Source: Amphibalanus amphitrite
Lineage: Eukaryota > Arthropoda > Thecostraca > Balanomorpha > Balanidae
Assembly: GCF_019059575.1 (NCBI RefSeq)
Contig: NW_024881518.1
Location: forward strand, 1,351,501-1,415,500
Reading direction: 5' to 3'
Length of the DNA: 64,000 bases
Below are positions 44,543 to 54,912 of this stretch, in pieces. Position 1 is the first letter of the stretch, and the number at the start of each line of letters is the position of its first letter. The notes beneath the pieces were generated by a model. That model was not told the DNA's origin, searched no databases, and worked only from the letters and a program-made list of their open reading frames with translations. Both the position numbers and the translations under genes were made by a program.

Positions 44543-47500
44543 TCTTCTTCTTCTTCTGTTGTCCGGCGATTCCGGCGGGCCGATCATCGGGCCTCCGGCA
44601 GGAGGCCAGTCCTCCTGAAGAACCTCAGCACCGCGTCCGGGTCCTCTTGTAGCACCGTCAGTGTCGGGGTGTGGCCGAGGAGCGCAGACCGCGCCGCCTG
44701 GTATTTCGGGCATTCGCAGACCACGTGTTCCGTGTCCTCCGGCACGCCACACTCGGGACACAGGCCGTCGGTGTCCGGCCTGTTCCATCTGGCTAGTGTG
44801 GCTTGGAGCAGTGGACAGCGGTTCGCTCGCAGCTGATGGAGCAGAACCTGGTCCCGTCTGGCCCATTCACTCTCATACTTCAGGCAGCGCCCGTCCGTCG
44901 CTCTCCGGTGTGTGTGCTCCGGGGGCACGGTGGTGTGGTACGTGCCAGACCATTTCTTCCAGCACACACCACGGATGGCCACTTTCGCCGACGGGAGGTC
45001 GATCTTGGCCGTTTCTTGAGGGAGGGTCCTTCCGGTGTTTGCAGCCTGGTCTGCCTGCTCGTTTCCCGCGATGTCTGCGTGGCCAGGGATCCAGACGATT
45101 TGCACGTTCATTTTTCTGCGACTGAGATGGTTCAGGCCTGTCCATATCTCGGTAAGGGTTTCTGGGGCGGGTCCTCTGGTACCCTGTTTGAGGAAGGTTA
45201 CCAGTGAGAGTGAGTCGGTGCACAGGCGGGTCGTCTTGACTTCCTTTGGGGCTCCCGCTGCGTCCCTCACAGCTGCCAGGAAAGCCACTTGCTCGGCCCG
45301 GTACGAGCTTGACCACTTGCCGGCCGGTACGCTCCAGGTCGCGTTGCCTCGGCCTTGCTCGATGCGGACAACTCCCCCTCCGCCAACTCCAAACCCCTTC
45401 TCCGTGGAACCGTCAGTGTAGTAGGTTGAGTCCGTGGGCGGCAGGGATTCCAGGACGCGCTCTGCTGCCGCTCGCCTTCTTTCCGGTGGATCATGTCTGG
45501 AGGTGGTGTCACCAGATTCCGTGTGGAAGCTGATCCTTCCTTTCCCCATCGACAGCCACGGGGGGCGCGGTGGTAGGGACATTGTCTCCCTCTTCGTCTC
45601 CTCGAGCAGCGCTTCCTTCGCGATCTTGGTCGCTTCTTCGCGCCAGGTCTGCCGGTTCACGAGCCGCTTCCTCATCTTCCTGGTGACCGTCTGTCGGGCC
45701 GGGACGCTGTCAGGGAGACGGATGACCCTCTCTCGCAGGATCGCGCCTTGTTCTTCAGCCAGAGAAGAGATGCTCCGGATGTTGGCCTCCGCCATCACCA
45801 CCCTCGTCCTCGTGCCGGCTGGGCAGCCCGTGATGATTCGGGCTCCGGCGGCCGCGACCTGGTCCATCTTCTCCCTGTTCGTCTTCCGGCTCAGCGACAT
45901 GTACGCCGCGCTTCCATACAGCGCTACGGGTTGGATGAACTGGCAGTACATCCTTCGCAGGGTTACTGAGCTGCAACCCCACGTGGTTCCCGCCAGGGCC
46001 TTGGTGACTTGCAGTCGCTTTGCCAGTTTGCCCTTCAGCTGCTGTACATGTTGGGTGAAAGACAGTTGGGTATCGAAGACGACTCCCAGCACTGTGACTT
46101 CGCTGGTTTGCTGTATGATCGTGTCCCCCAGACAGATGTCCACCTTTTTCTTTGAGTTTACTTCGTGTACGTTGGAGGTGAATAAGATTGTCTTGGTTTT
46201 GGTGGCGCTGATTGTCATGTTCCAGGCGTAGGCCCATTCCTCTACTTCGTCCATTGCCGCCTGCACCTTGGCCTGGGCTGTGGGGACGCTGCTGTCACTG
46301 GCGTAGATGATCAGGTCGTCTGCGTACATGCCGATCTGCACGTCGTGCCGCCGCAGCACTGGTGCCAGGTCGTTGATGTAGCAGAGCCACAGGAGCGGTG
46401 AGATCACTCCTCCCTGCGGCAGGCCCTCCCGCATCTTCACCTCTGCGGATGCCGTCTCGTCCCATGCCACTCTGGCTCTTCGATCTGCCAGGAAGTTCCT
46501 GATCCACCTCATCATACATGGTGGAACATCCATGTCCGTCATCTTGTAGAGCAGACTGGTTTTGTTGACACGGTCGTACGCGGCAGTCATGTCTACAGCC
46601 ACCAGGACTGTTCTCTTGGTGGGCTTCGCTTCCATGGCATCCATGATATCTTGGCCGAGTCGGGCGATCTGCTCCTCTGTGCACCGGCCGGATCTGAAGC
46701 CCGCCTGTTCTGGGACGAGGGTGCCATTCGCTTCGAGCAGGTACGCCAGTCGGCCCTGGAGGAGGCGTTCGGCCAGTTTACAGATGCAGCTGGTGAGGCT
46801 GATGGGGCGGTACGACGACGGCTGTTCCGGGGGTTTCCCGTTCTTGTGAATCGGTATGATCTTGGCTCTGCGCCAGGCGGTGGGCACCTCTCCCGATGCG
46901 AGACTCTTGTTCAGCACTCTGAGGAGCGTCTTCCTGCCCGCCGTGCTGAGTTCCTTCAGCATCTGTGGCATCACTCCGTCCGGGCCGGGGGCACCTGTTT
47001 TCATGTGAGACAGGGCCACTTCCAGCTCCGTCAGGCTGTAGGGACGGCAGACTTTGCCCCGGCAGTTTGGGTGTTTCTTGCATGGTTGGGCTACCGCCTT
47101 GTTCACCGCCTGTCGTCTGGCCTTCTGGTGGTCTCTGAGTTCCTGGTTTGAGGCTGAGTATTGTGATTGGCTGACTTGGGCATAGTGTTTAGCCATGACA
47201 TCTGCTTTTTCCTTCGCTGTTTTTGCAGATCTTCTGTGCACTTTCAGGATAGCTGTCGATCCCTGCTTCTTCCCGCGTCCATCCATCGCCTTGATTGTGG
47301 AGTAGAGGTGCGAGTTGTCTGTCGCCGCGTCCATCTTCTCGCATTCGCGGGCCCATGCGTTCAGCTTTGCACGTTTTACAACTTGTTTCGCTTGTGCGGT
47401 TTTCTCAGTGCATTGTGCCATCAGATCTTCGTTTCCAGGGTCTCTCCTCAGGGCGTCTCGGGCTTCCCTTCTTTGCTGCACGGCTTCTTCGGCTTCTTCA

Positions 47501-49390
47501 CACCACCATGCTTTCGCGTTTCTCCGGGGTGGCACGCGAGGGATGGCTTTCTCTGCCGCTTGGACCATGATTCTAGTGAGTTTTCTTGTCGCTGCCTCGG
47601 TCGATGTCATGCGGCGGAGCTTGTGCTTGAATTTGTGGTCGGTCAGTGTTCGGTACAGTGTCCAGTTTGCTTTCCGCAGGCACAGTCTCGCTCTCCTCTT
47701 TGCTGGGGGCGGCGTCTTGACTTGCATTTCCACCTTGATGTGTAGCGGGCGGTGGTCCGACGCCAGGTCTTCCCCGATACACCACTCGATCCCGCCGCTC
47801 AGGGCGGCATGGCAGATTGTGACGTCTGGTGTGGTGCCTCTACCGCTCGCATCATGTCTCGTCGGAGCTCCGGAGTTGAGCACACACATGTCATGTTGGT
47901 CCATCCACTCGGCGATCCTGCCCCCTCTGGGGTCTCTCGCACGGTTGGAGTCCCAGAGTTCATGGTGTGCGTTAATGTCCGCTGCGATGATAACGTTTCT
48001 TCCCTGCGGGAGGCTGTCCGGGTTGAACTCGTCCCTTCTCGTGTCTTCGTTACTTGGTTTTACTGTGGCTATGTACGCGTTTAGCAGCCTTACAGTTCGT
48101 GTCGTTGATTGGATATCTATCATGACTGCGTCGGAGTTTCTGTCTCGTACGTCGTACGCTATCGGTTCGAAGCCGAAGCCGCATCCTCTACGGACCAGGG
48201 TCAGGACACCTCCGTATCCATGGGATTCACCGGCGTGCGTTCCTCGATGCTGTCTTCTGTCAGCCCGCGCCGCCACCTCCCATCCCTCGAACTTCGGGGT
48301 CTCCTGTCCCTGTCGGAGGTTGGTTTCTTGGAGGCAGAGGACATCTACCTTTTGTTCCTCGGCGTATCGTAGGATCTCTGCCCTCTTCTCTGTTGCACCG
48401 ATGCCGTTAGCGTTCAACTGAATTATGTGTAGTTCTGCCTTGTGAGTTAGTTTTGTACTTCGTGTTGTTCGTGTCAGATGCTCTGGTGGCCGGTAGTCCT
48501 CTTGTGGGAGCGCTCTGGCTGCACTCACAAGGGCGGCGAAGGGACGAGGCCTCTCCGGCTGGGCTTGCTCCACGACCCCATCCCTCGGCCGATCCTCGCG
48601 TGTGTCCCCTGCAGGGCTCCGAGTGTCTTGTCTTCGGGTGTTGCGAGGTGAGTTACGTCTCGGTGGACCGGAGGCTGGCATGTCTTGTGGTTCAGGTTCC
48701 GTCTTGTCTTTTGACGTCTCGAGCAGTCCACTGTCGGGTCGGAATTCCTCCTCCGAGCACTGTTTGCCCCGTTGGATGAGTCGCTTCATCGTTTCACGTA
48801 GCGTCTCCGCCTCTACGGTTGTGCACAACTGGAAGTCCTCCGTGGTACACTGCTTTCCTGCCTCAATAAGCTGCGCCATTGCCTTACGCAGAGTTGCACT
48901 TTCAGTGGTTGCAGTTGCTCGAGCATCGGCCGTTCCTTCTTGTCTTGTCATGGCTCTGGTGACTCTTCTGGTGGGTTGTTTGGTGTCCGTCTCTGGTTTT
49001 GTCGGTAGCGTCTCGTCCTCCTTCTCCTTCCTGTGGCCGGCGGCAGCGCCTCCCCTCGCATTGCCGCCGGCGCGGTCCGCGCCCAGTGGTCGGGACGCGG
49101 ACCGCAGCTCCCGTCGGCTATTCATTTAGGCGCAGCCCCCCACTCGGGGGCCGCGCTGACGGTGTGCGACTCGGTCGCAGCTGAAGTCGTCGGTTGACTC
49201 CGGCAGGTGCGCCTCTTGGTGCAAACACCCCCACCACGAGAAGGTGAGGCGCGTGGGCGGGGCTTGCGCCCCCGAGGGAGGCGTTCGGGCGGCAGGCAGG
49301 GGCCGAGGCCGCTCCCTTCGCCCCACCTCCGTCGGCCGCGATGCGTCCACCAGCGATGATGTAGCCGGCGTCGCGCACCGCAGCGAAGGC
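44543..49390 (-). mobile_element. Full-length APE-type LINE with RNase H
   Basis: The element is flanked by the 11-bp duplication ACCTGGCACCT (44532-44542 and 49391-49401). It reads on the minus strand, with about 265 bp of 5' leader, a single long frame, about 40 bp of 3' UTR and a (GAA)n tail (GAAGAAGAAGAAGA). Intact frame and clean duplication imply a recent insertion. Whether the leader encodes a short first ORF is unclear: a frame at 49126-49590 is open but has no gag motif and extends past the element border. Confidence 0.88.
44584..49125 (-). CDS. LINE polyprotein: APE endonuclease, reverse transcriptase, RNase H
   Basis: 1513 residues, uninterrupted. Residues 1-230 are basic and polar with a repeated motif (LRKAMAQLIEAGKQCTTEDF at 79, LRETMKRLIQRGKQCSEEEF at 109, a weaker ALVSAARALPQEDY near 199). 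Residues about 232-470 are the AP-like endonuclease: QLNANGIGATEKR, LCLQETNL, AADINAHHELWDS, SDHRPLHIKV. RT spans about 690-1000 with SSYRPISLTSC, LPQGGVISPLLW and YADDLIIYA near 930. RNase H follows at about 1233-1365 (YYTDGSTEKG, AEQVAFLAAV, LCTDSLSLV, GNEQADQAA). A CPECGVPEDTEHVVCECP zinc motif lies near 1460. This order fits the I group (I, Ingi, Loa and RNase H-bearing R1 relatives); the clade is not resolved. The protein nicks target DNA and primes reverse transcription from the nick. Confidence 0.92.
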   Translation of the reverse strand: MNSRRELRSASRPLGADRAGGNARGGAAAGHRKEKEDETLPTKPETDTKQPTRRVTRAMTRQEGTADARATATTESATLRKAMAQLIEAGKQCTTEDFQLCTTVEAETLRETMKRLIQRGKQCSEEEFRPDSGLLETSKDKTEPEPQDMPASGPPRRNSPRNTRRQDTRSPAGDTREDRPRDGVVEQAQPERPRPFAALVSAARALPQEDYRPPEHLTRTTRSTKLTHKAELHIIQLNANGIGATEKRAEILRYAEEQKVDVLCLQETNLRQGQETPKFEGWEVAARADRRQHRGTHAGESHGYGGVLTLVRRGCGFGFEPIAYDVRDRNSDAVMIDIQSTTRTVRLLNAYIATVKPSNEDTRRDEFNPDSLPQGRNVIIAADINAHHELWDSNRARDPRGGRIAEWMDQHDMCVLNSGAPTRHDASGRGTTPDVTICHAALSGGIEWCIGEDLASDHRPLHIKVEMQVKTPPPAKRRARLCLRKANWTLYRTLTDHKFKHKLRRMTSTEAATRKLTRIMVQAAEKAIPRVPPRRNAKAWWCEEAEEAVQQRREARDALRRDPGNEDLMAQCTEKTAQAKQVVKRAKLNAWARECEKMDAATDNSHLYSTIKAMDGRGKKQGSTAILKVHRRSAKTAKEKADVMAKHYAQVSQSQYSASNQELRDHQKARRQAVNKAVAQPCKKHPNCRGKVCRPYSLTELEVALSHMKTGAPGPDGVMPQMLKELSTAGRKTLLRVLNKSLASGEVPTAWRRAKIIPIHKNGKPPEQPSSYRPISLTSCICKLAERLLQGRLAYLLEANGTLVPEQAGFRSGRCTEEQIARLGQDIMDAMEAKPTKRTVLVAVDMTAAYDRVNKTSLLYKMTDMDVPPCMMRWIRNFLADRRARVAWDETASAEVKMREGLPQGGVISPLLWLCYINDLAPVLRRHDVQIGMYADDLIIYASDSSVPTAQAKVQAAMDEVEEWAYAWNMTISATKTKTILFTSNVHEVNSKKKVDICLGDTIIQQTSEVTVLGVVFDTQLSFTQHVQQLKGKLAKRLQVTKALAGTTWGCSSVTLRRMYCQFIQPVALYGSAAYMSLSRKTNREKMDQVAAAGARIITGCPAGTRTRVVMAEANIRSISSLAEEQGAILRERVIRLPDSVPARQTVTRKMRKRLVNRQTWREEATKIAKEALLEETKRETMSLPPRPPWLSMGKGRISFHTESGDTTSRHDPPERRRAAAERVLESLPPTDSTYYTDGSTEKGFGVGGGGVVRIEQGRGNATWSVPAGKWSSSYRAEQVAFLAAVRDAAGAPKEVKTTRLCTDSLSLVTFLKQGTRGPAPETLTEIWTGLNHLSRRKMNVQIVWIPGHADIAGNEQADQAANTGRTLPQETAKIDLPSAKVAIRGVCWKKWSGTYHTTVPPEHTHRRATDGRCLKYESEWARRDQVLLHQLRANRCPLLQATLARWNRPDTDGLCPECGVPEDTEHVVCECPKYQAARSALLGHTPTLTVLQEDPDAVLRFFRRTGLLPEAR

Positions 49391-49692
49391 ACCTGGCACC
49401 TGCCCCCTGATAGGTGACAATGGCGTCCCCCCGTCCTCGGTGAGTGGCGTGATGACTGTGACCGGTCACCGGTCGACCACAGGTCGATCGGGGCCGGTTG
49501 TCGCTGTGGTCCGAGAGCCGAGGCGGGCCCAGGGGCGACCTCCTTGGCCGTCTGATGGAGGCGTGGTCCCATACATGCATTTCCCATCAATATGTGAATT
49601 TATCAATTTGTAGGTAAATGGTTGTGACCAATCACTGTTCAACATCTGCCAATATAATCTGATCTGCGTCCTCCTCTGCCCTCCACCCTCAG

Positions 49693-49760
49693 GCAGTCAG
49701 CTGAGTCAGATCCAGGACCAGCTCCAGAGCCTGAACCTGTCATTGAAGGCCGTCAGGCAC
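49693..49760 (+). CDS. Candidate exon of the unrecognised gene (after the LINE)
   Basis: Acceptor CCACCCTCAG precedes GCAGTCAGC. One frame gives a heptad-like coil, SQLSQIQDQLQSLNLSLKAV; another gives acidic/proline sequence (ESDPGPAPEPEPVIEG). No strong donor is seen, so the end is approximate. The frame depends on which frame of 44334-44476 is real. Confidence 0.3.
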
Positions 49761-50054
49761 CACCTATCCTTCACTGTACAATCCTTCGGTGTTACAAGTT
49801 ACAACCAGATTAATTGCTTTATGCTCCACTCAGTCTGCTGTTTGACCATAATGGGCTGTTTGAATGGCATGGCATATTGTGTCATAAGGCAAAAATATAG
49901 CATTGCAGTTAAAGGCCTACTTGCATGACTATGCTTCCAGTGAATGCTCTGAATATTTCTTGGTGAGTTAAATAGATTACCTTAGGGATATTCAGCATAG
50001 GACTTGAAAATAATATGGTCCCTAATGAGTCATTAACTCTTTACTGTGTTTCAG

Positions 50055-50370
50055 AGCGCCACGCGACCACGATGGTACTGCCAACGATGGCCTGCTCACC
50101 GACAGCTCGCCGCCAGCCGGCGGCGTTCCGCCAGCCAACGGGCTTCCGCCAGCCAACGGCGTTCTGCCCGCCGATGGTGGCCCGACGACCGACTGTCGCT
50201 CGCCGGCCGAAGGTGATCCGGTAGCCGAACGAGGCTCGCCAACCTACGCCGATCGACGCCGGCCCGCCCGCCGACGACGCCCTGCCAGCCGACCGCGTCC
50301 CGCTCGCCGACGGCGTCGATACGCCGGCGCGCGTATCGACATTGATCAGAAACGATCACATTATGTCCAG
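50055..50370 (+). CDS. Candidate proline/arginine-rich exon
   Basis: It lies between TGTTTCAG and CCAG/GTCAGT. The longest frame runs through to the donor: DGLLTDSSPPAGGVPPANG with near-repeats of PPANG/PADGG, then an arginine-rich end (RRRPARRRRPASRPR) and DIDQKRSHYVQ. Strong GC skew makes several frames open. Product unknown. Confidence 0.35.
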
Positions 50371-50639
50371 GTCAGTAATTGTGTCAACCAACGCATCCAC
50401 AGGTCAGCTGTGTCCTGCTTCGTTACTAGGTCAGTGACCCTAGGTGGGTTGCTTGGGGGAACTTTATGTGTTGCCGGGATGGGATGTCTGCTAATGCAGG
50501 TGCCGTTGCAAGTGTCGTGACGCTTGATGGTCTCAGGCTTGAGCTTCGAGTGAGTGAGAAATGCTGAGTGAGAAATGTGTAATGTTTATACAGGCGAATG
50601 TACTGTTATTATGGATGAGTGTGCGACAGGGAACGTTAT

Positions 50640-50815
50640 GAGGTGTGATTCGTGGTCGCCGTGGCTGGTAGTGGCATTTTACGCGACCGTCGTGACCTGT
50701 GACGGCAGCCGTGACTGCTACATGACAGTCGCCGTGACTGTTCTATAACGGCCTTCGTGACTGAAACGTGACGGTCGTCACTCGTCGTGACGTGCCGCGA
50801 CTCGCTGTTTTGCAG
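50640..50815. repeat. Short GTGAC-based degenerate repeat
   Basis: GCCGTGACTG, TCGTGACCTGTGACGG and similar phrases recur through about 170 bp. Confidence 0.45.
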
Positions 50816-50836
50816 GTCATTAGTCGCGGGCGCTCG

Positions 50837-50913
50837 AGCTGACGGTGTCGTCTGACGGCTCCACGGTGACCAGCGCCGCCTCCGCCGAGAACATCAGACT
50901 CCTGAAATGCTAA
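50837..50913 (+). CDS. Candidate terminal exon
   Basis: After CAGGTCATTAG the frame reads LELTVSSDGSTVTSAASAEN then IRLLKC and TAA at 50911-50913. Codons end in G/C, as in other exons here. An alternative terminal exon begins after ACATCCAG near 50949 (VQDKRHAQRRHLEKAAQCT, stop). Confidence 0.3.
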
Positions 50914-51755
50914 TGGCCGTACACGAACAAGAGGCTCTAAACATCCAGGTGCAGGATAAGCGCCATGCTCAGAGGCGTCATCTGGAGAAGGCCGCACAGT
51001 GCACTTAAGGCTGAGCTCGGGTGAAGTGCGCGCAGACAGATATGATCAACTGACGGGCCGGCCATCAGATATCAGTACGGAACTCAAGATGATTGGAGCC
51101 GACGTGGTTCGGTTGATGGTGTGTCAGGGTTGATTGAGAGTGGAGGCGAGACACCCGGATCTGTGAATGATACGCCGATACGGATCTCGACGTCGTCTCG
51201 CAATTTGTGCTATGTAATATGACGGCTATGCCGTGGTATCATTCACTCTCGATGCGCTTATAAATAATAAATAGGACAGAGACTGGAATTAAGATTATTA
51301 TATTTGGATGTAAGGGGCAAGTTTTGGCCAGCGCTATATTAGAAATCGTGAGCGTGCTAGTTGTAATCAATCGCGCGCTTCTTGCTGAGCATCTGTGAGC
51401 GAGAAAATACTTTCTCTGGAACGTTCGTCGTAAAATATGTGTATCTTTGGAATAAGTTGTCAGAACATGAATGCATTTTTGATGTCCACTGCAGCTGCTG
51501 TTCTGGAACAGAAACATGCCGAGATCGGCTGTGTAGGTATGTACTATGTACGCTGTGGCAAAATCAAGCAGCCGTACCATGAATCAAAAGCGATATGTGA
51601 ATTAAAGTGGATATATTTCACTTTTTTCAGTTTTATCATACAGATCACAGAAATGCGTCAAATACTATCACACCCGGTTCCAAACAACTAAACGCTTGCG
51701 ATCACTGGAAAGTAAATAAACAATAGATACCCATGTGGCTGCCTGGCGTGATCCG

Positions 51756-51864
<109 letters not shown>

Positions 51865-51899
51865 CTCTCTGTTGTTGCTGACGCACACAGGACAATACA

Positions 51900-52758
51900 G
51901 CCGAATCGCGACGATGGAGAGCACGGAACGATGCTGGTGACTGGCGGACCAGCGAAAACAGGAAAGGAGATGAATAGCTCTAGCTCCCGTCTGCGCGCGG
52001 AAGGGCTCTGATTGGCGCGGCTCGCTGACTACATTGGCTCATCAGACTGTTGTTGGTTTCCTCCTTCCCCTCCCACAAGCGTAGCCACTAGCCAGGTAGC
52101 TAAGTTGTGCGTGGAAGCGAGCGGCCAGAGTGGCGTCAGGTGTCGCCCTCCCAGCGACCGGGCAGTGCAGCTGGACACTGGGCAGTGCAGCTGGACGTGC
52201 CCTGGATGGTCCGCCTCTGATCTCGGCACACTCGGCAGAGTGCGACCGGACACTCCATGGAGTTGCATAGCGTCGATAGGCCGTATGGTGTCGCTGTCGT
52301 AATTATAAAAGCGTAAGTAGAAGGCTGAAACAAGATATAGAATGCTTTTCTTTGCATTTAATATCGCAAAGCACAGCTTTATGCGCTGGCTACGATATGT
52401 GCGTGTCGGTTGCGCGGCAGTAATCATCGAAGAAATATATGATTTATGAACGTTTCTTGATCATAGAATGATAAAACATTGCAATGTTTGCCTGTTGTGA
52501 AGAAAACTCCTATACTGCCGCTCTATCGTCCGGAATTATTCGTGTTTGATTACCGCGATTCCGCCACTCTATCAGCTGATTTTTGTTTCCGAGTCACGTG
52601 ACCAACCGGTGTCTCCCTGGCCGCGGCGAGGTACCAACTGACGCCAGACGGAGGTTTGAAATGACACCAGTTGGCGCGCGAGGTGACCTGCAGCGCCACC
52701 TGTCTCGGTAGGCCATCTGTCGGTCACCGTTCGGACTGGCAACTCCTTCAGCCGCCGG
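51900..52758. other. No supported gene
   Basis: Contains a short direct repeat (CAGTGCAGCTGGACA at about 52167 and 52188). The segment adjoining 52758 is the 3' flank of the Penelope-like element. I looked for a hammerhead ribozyme core there (CTGATGA and GAAA), as known in such elements, and did not find one. Confidence 0.4.
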
Positions 52759-54912
52759 TTATAATATCGGCCATGATGTGGTTTGGGTGTTCAGCGATGG
52801 TCTGCGGTCTCGAATAAATAGCGATTCTGCGATTTTCCTGTTTGGGCCGTCTTTGCATACCGTCAAGATGTTGATGCGGAAGCAGTTGGTGATGTCTGTT
52901 TGTTCGTTTGGGTGGCAGGTAGTCATGTGGTCGCCGAGGGGAGTGTCCGGGTTTCTGTGCCGCGCGTCTCGGAGGTGCTCGTTAAATCTCAGTCGCACGC
53001 TTCGTCTTGTCTCTCCGATATAAATATTCCGCGTCTTTACTTTTTCACACAGCTCACAGGCTATCTCATAGACCACATTTTTTGTGTGACACCTGCCACC
53101 CAGACCGCTCATACAAGTCGCGCATTTGCGACCCCCTCCAGGGCAGGGGGGCGGTTCCAGAGCGGAGCGCACTAGGCTCTTTTTGAGGCTATTGTCGTTT
53201 TTCCACGCCACTTGGAATGCCAGCCCTGACGCCCGGACTGTGCCCTGGATTTTGTGAGCGAGCGAGTCATCGATGAATGGCAGTGAGATGAATGTTCGGT
53301 CATCTTGGCGCCGCCGCGCCCGGCTCTGTTCGTTCTGCCTTTCCCGAGGTATCGACATCACCTGGGCCGTAGAGGAACGAACCAGACGCGGCGGGTAACC
53401 GTTTGAGATGAACAGATCTGTCACCTTGGCGACACTCCGGTCCCTTGCGGCGGGGTCAGATGACAAACGCACCGCTCGTTTCAGCTGTGCCTTCAGCACA
53501 GACTTTTTCATCTGAGCGGGATGAGCAGAGTCATATGGCATAATGATTGGGGCTGCCATGGGTTTGTAGTAGAGCTCAGTTTGGTAGGTGCCATCTGGGT
53601 GGATTGTGACCAAAGTGTCTAAGAATGGTAACTGTTCTCCGTTCGTATCTGAGCGCTCAGCTGTGAATGTGATCGACGGGTGTACGGTGTTGATGAACTG
53701 TAAGTACGCGTCCAGTTCCTCTGCTCCGTGCGGCCACACTCCAAATACGTCATCGATGTATCTGAGGTAGAGGGTGGGTTGCAGGCGGGGTGAGCTCAGA
53801 ATACGCTCTTCTACCTTTCCCATGAATACCACCGCCAGTGGAGGAGCGACGCGGCTGCCCATCGCAATTCCCCTCGTTTGTCGGTAGTACCTGTCACCGA
53901 ATCGAAGGTAATTGTTGTTAAGGCAGTGAGAGAGAAGCGTCTTAACATCGGTCAGTGTCAGACCGAACATACAGATGTTGTCTGCATGCCTCTCTAGGAG
54001 TTCAGTGGCTGTCTCGATCGCTTCATTTACCGGAATGTTCCCGTATAGATTGGTCACGTCCACGCTAAAAATGATACTCCCGTCTGATAGTTTGTCTGGG
54101 AAGTTGTGGTGAAGCCGTTTGAGGTAATCGTCAGTGCTCGTGAGATGGGCCGGAACGAATGGCAGCAGCTGGTTGATCACACGCTCAAGCAGCCAGGTGA
54201 GTTTATCAACCGGATCCCCGCATGCGGATATGATGGGTCTCAGAGGGACCGTTGGCTTGTGGTTTTTGGGCAGACCGTAAAACTCGGCCGTGCGAGAGCA
54301 TTGGGGTAACAATGCCTGTATCATGCTTTTCTCCACTTTGTCGGCCATTGTGTCACCAATGAGACGCTTGGTTTTAGCCTCGAGCTTGGGTGTCGGGTTT
54401 CTTTGGACCGGCTCATATTCTGAGACATGTGCGTTGGCTTTGCTGATGTAATCGTCTTTCGTCATCAGTACAAATCCTTTGCATTTGTCCGATGGTTTCA
54501 GAACCAGGTCGTCGTTCTTCCTGAACTGGCTGATGGCGTGTCGCTGATGGGTAGTGTGGTTTTTCCCCGAGGCTCTGTGATTGCGATAGATAACCATCAA
54601 CTTCTTTTTCAGCGCCGACAGTTTTCTCTCGATCTCCCCAGACGCGGCTGGTGGCATGGACGCGTTACCATCCGGGAAGCGCGGTTTTAGGGTGCCTTGT
54701 CTTAGGCTATACATCCCTCGTGCCGCTCGCTTTTGGAATTCAATTTTCCATCGTAGTGCAAACGCGCCTCTTTCTGCTCCAATTTCCACCTCTGTCAGGG
54801 TCAGCGATGCCATTCCTTGGGATTTGTCCCAAGATCTTGGGATTTGAACATTAACATTGGGATCTTGTGATTTGCGCTGCATATCTTGGGATCTGACAGA
54901 AGCTGATTTCAC
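52759..54912 (-). CDS. Penelope-like element protein: reverse transcriptase plus GIY-YIG endonuclease
   Basis: 717 residues, uninterrupted, ending SWPIL. The N-terminal part has the family phrase KNDDLVLKPSDKCKGFVLM. RT motifs follow: AEFYGLPKNHKP, LRPIISACG, FSVDVTNLYGNIP, TRGIAMGSRVAPPLAVVFM and YIDDVFGVW near residue 380 with its catalytic pair of aspartates. A cysteine cluster (CATCMSGLGGRC) precedes the endonuclease, whose signature is VVYEIACELC, then NIYIGETRRSVRLRFNEHL. Penelope-like elements are retroelements with telomerase-like RTs and need no capsid. Length is somewhat below the roughly 800 residues common in the group, so the true start may lie upstream or the copy may be 5'-truncated. 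Terminal pseudo-LTRs were not delimited. Confidence 0.9.
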   Translation of the reverse strand: MKSASVRSQDMQRKSQDPNVNVQIPRSWDKSQGMASLTLTEVEIGAERGAFALRWKIEFQKRAARGMYSLRQGTLKPRFPDGNASMPPAASGEIERKLSALKKKLMVIYRNHRASGKNHTTHQRHAISQFRKNDDLVLKPSDKCKGFVLMTKDDYISKANAHVSEYEPVQRNPTPKLEAKTKRLIGDTMADKVEKSMIQALLPQCSRTAEFYGLPKNHKPTVPLRPIISACGDPVDKLTWLLERVINQLLPFVPAHLTSTDDYLKRLHHNFPDKLSDGSIIFSVDVTNLYGNIPVNEAIETATELLERHADNICMFGLTLTDVKTLLSHCLNNNYLRFGDRYYRQTRGIAMGSRVAPPLAVVFMGKVEERILSSPRLQPTLYLRYIDDVFGVWPHGAEELDAYLQFINTVHPSITFTAERSDTNGEQLPFLDTLVTIHPDGTYQTELYYKPMAAPIIMPYDSAHPAQMKKSVLKAQLKRAVRLSSDPAARDRSVAKVTDLFISNGYPPRLVRSSTAQVMSIPRERQNEQSRARRRQDDRTFISLPFIDDSLAHKIQGTVRASGLAFQVAWKNDNSLKKSLVRSALEPPPCPGGGRKCATCMSGLGGRCHTKNVVYEIACELCEKVKTRNIYIGETRRSVRLRFNEHLRDARHRNPDTPLGDHMTTCHPNEQTDITNCFRINILTVCKDGPNRKIAESLFIRDRRPSLNTQTTSWPIL

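Noticed and set aside
45000-49129. Numerous plus-strand frames across the LINE
   Set aside because: Antisense shadows of the 1513-codon frame with its conserved motifs.
52560-52760. Hammerhead ribozyme beside the Penelope-like element
   Set aside because: No CTGATGA plus GAAA core arrangement found on either strand.
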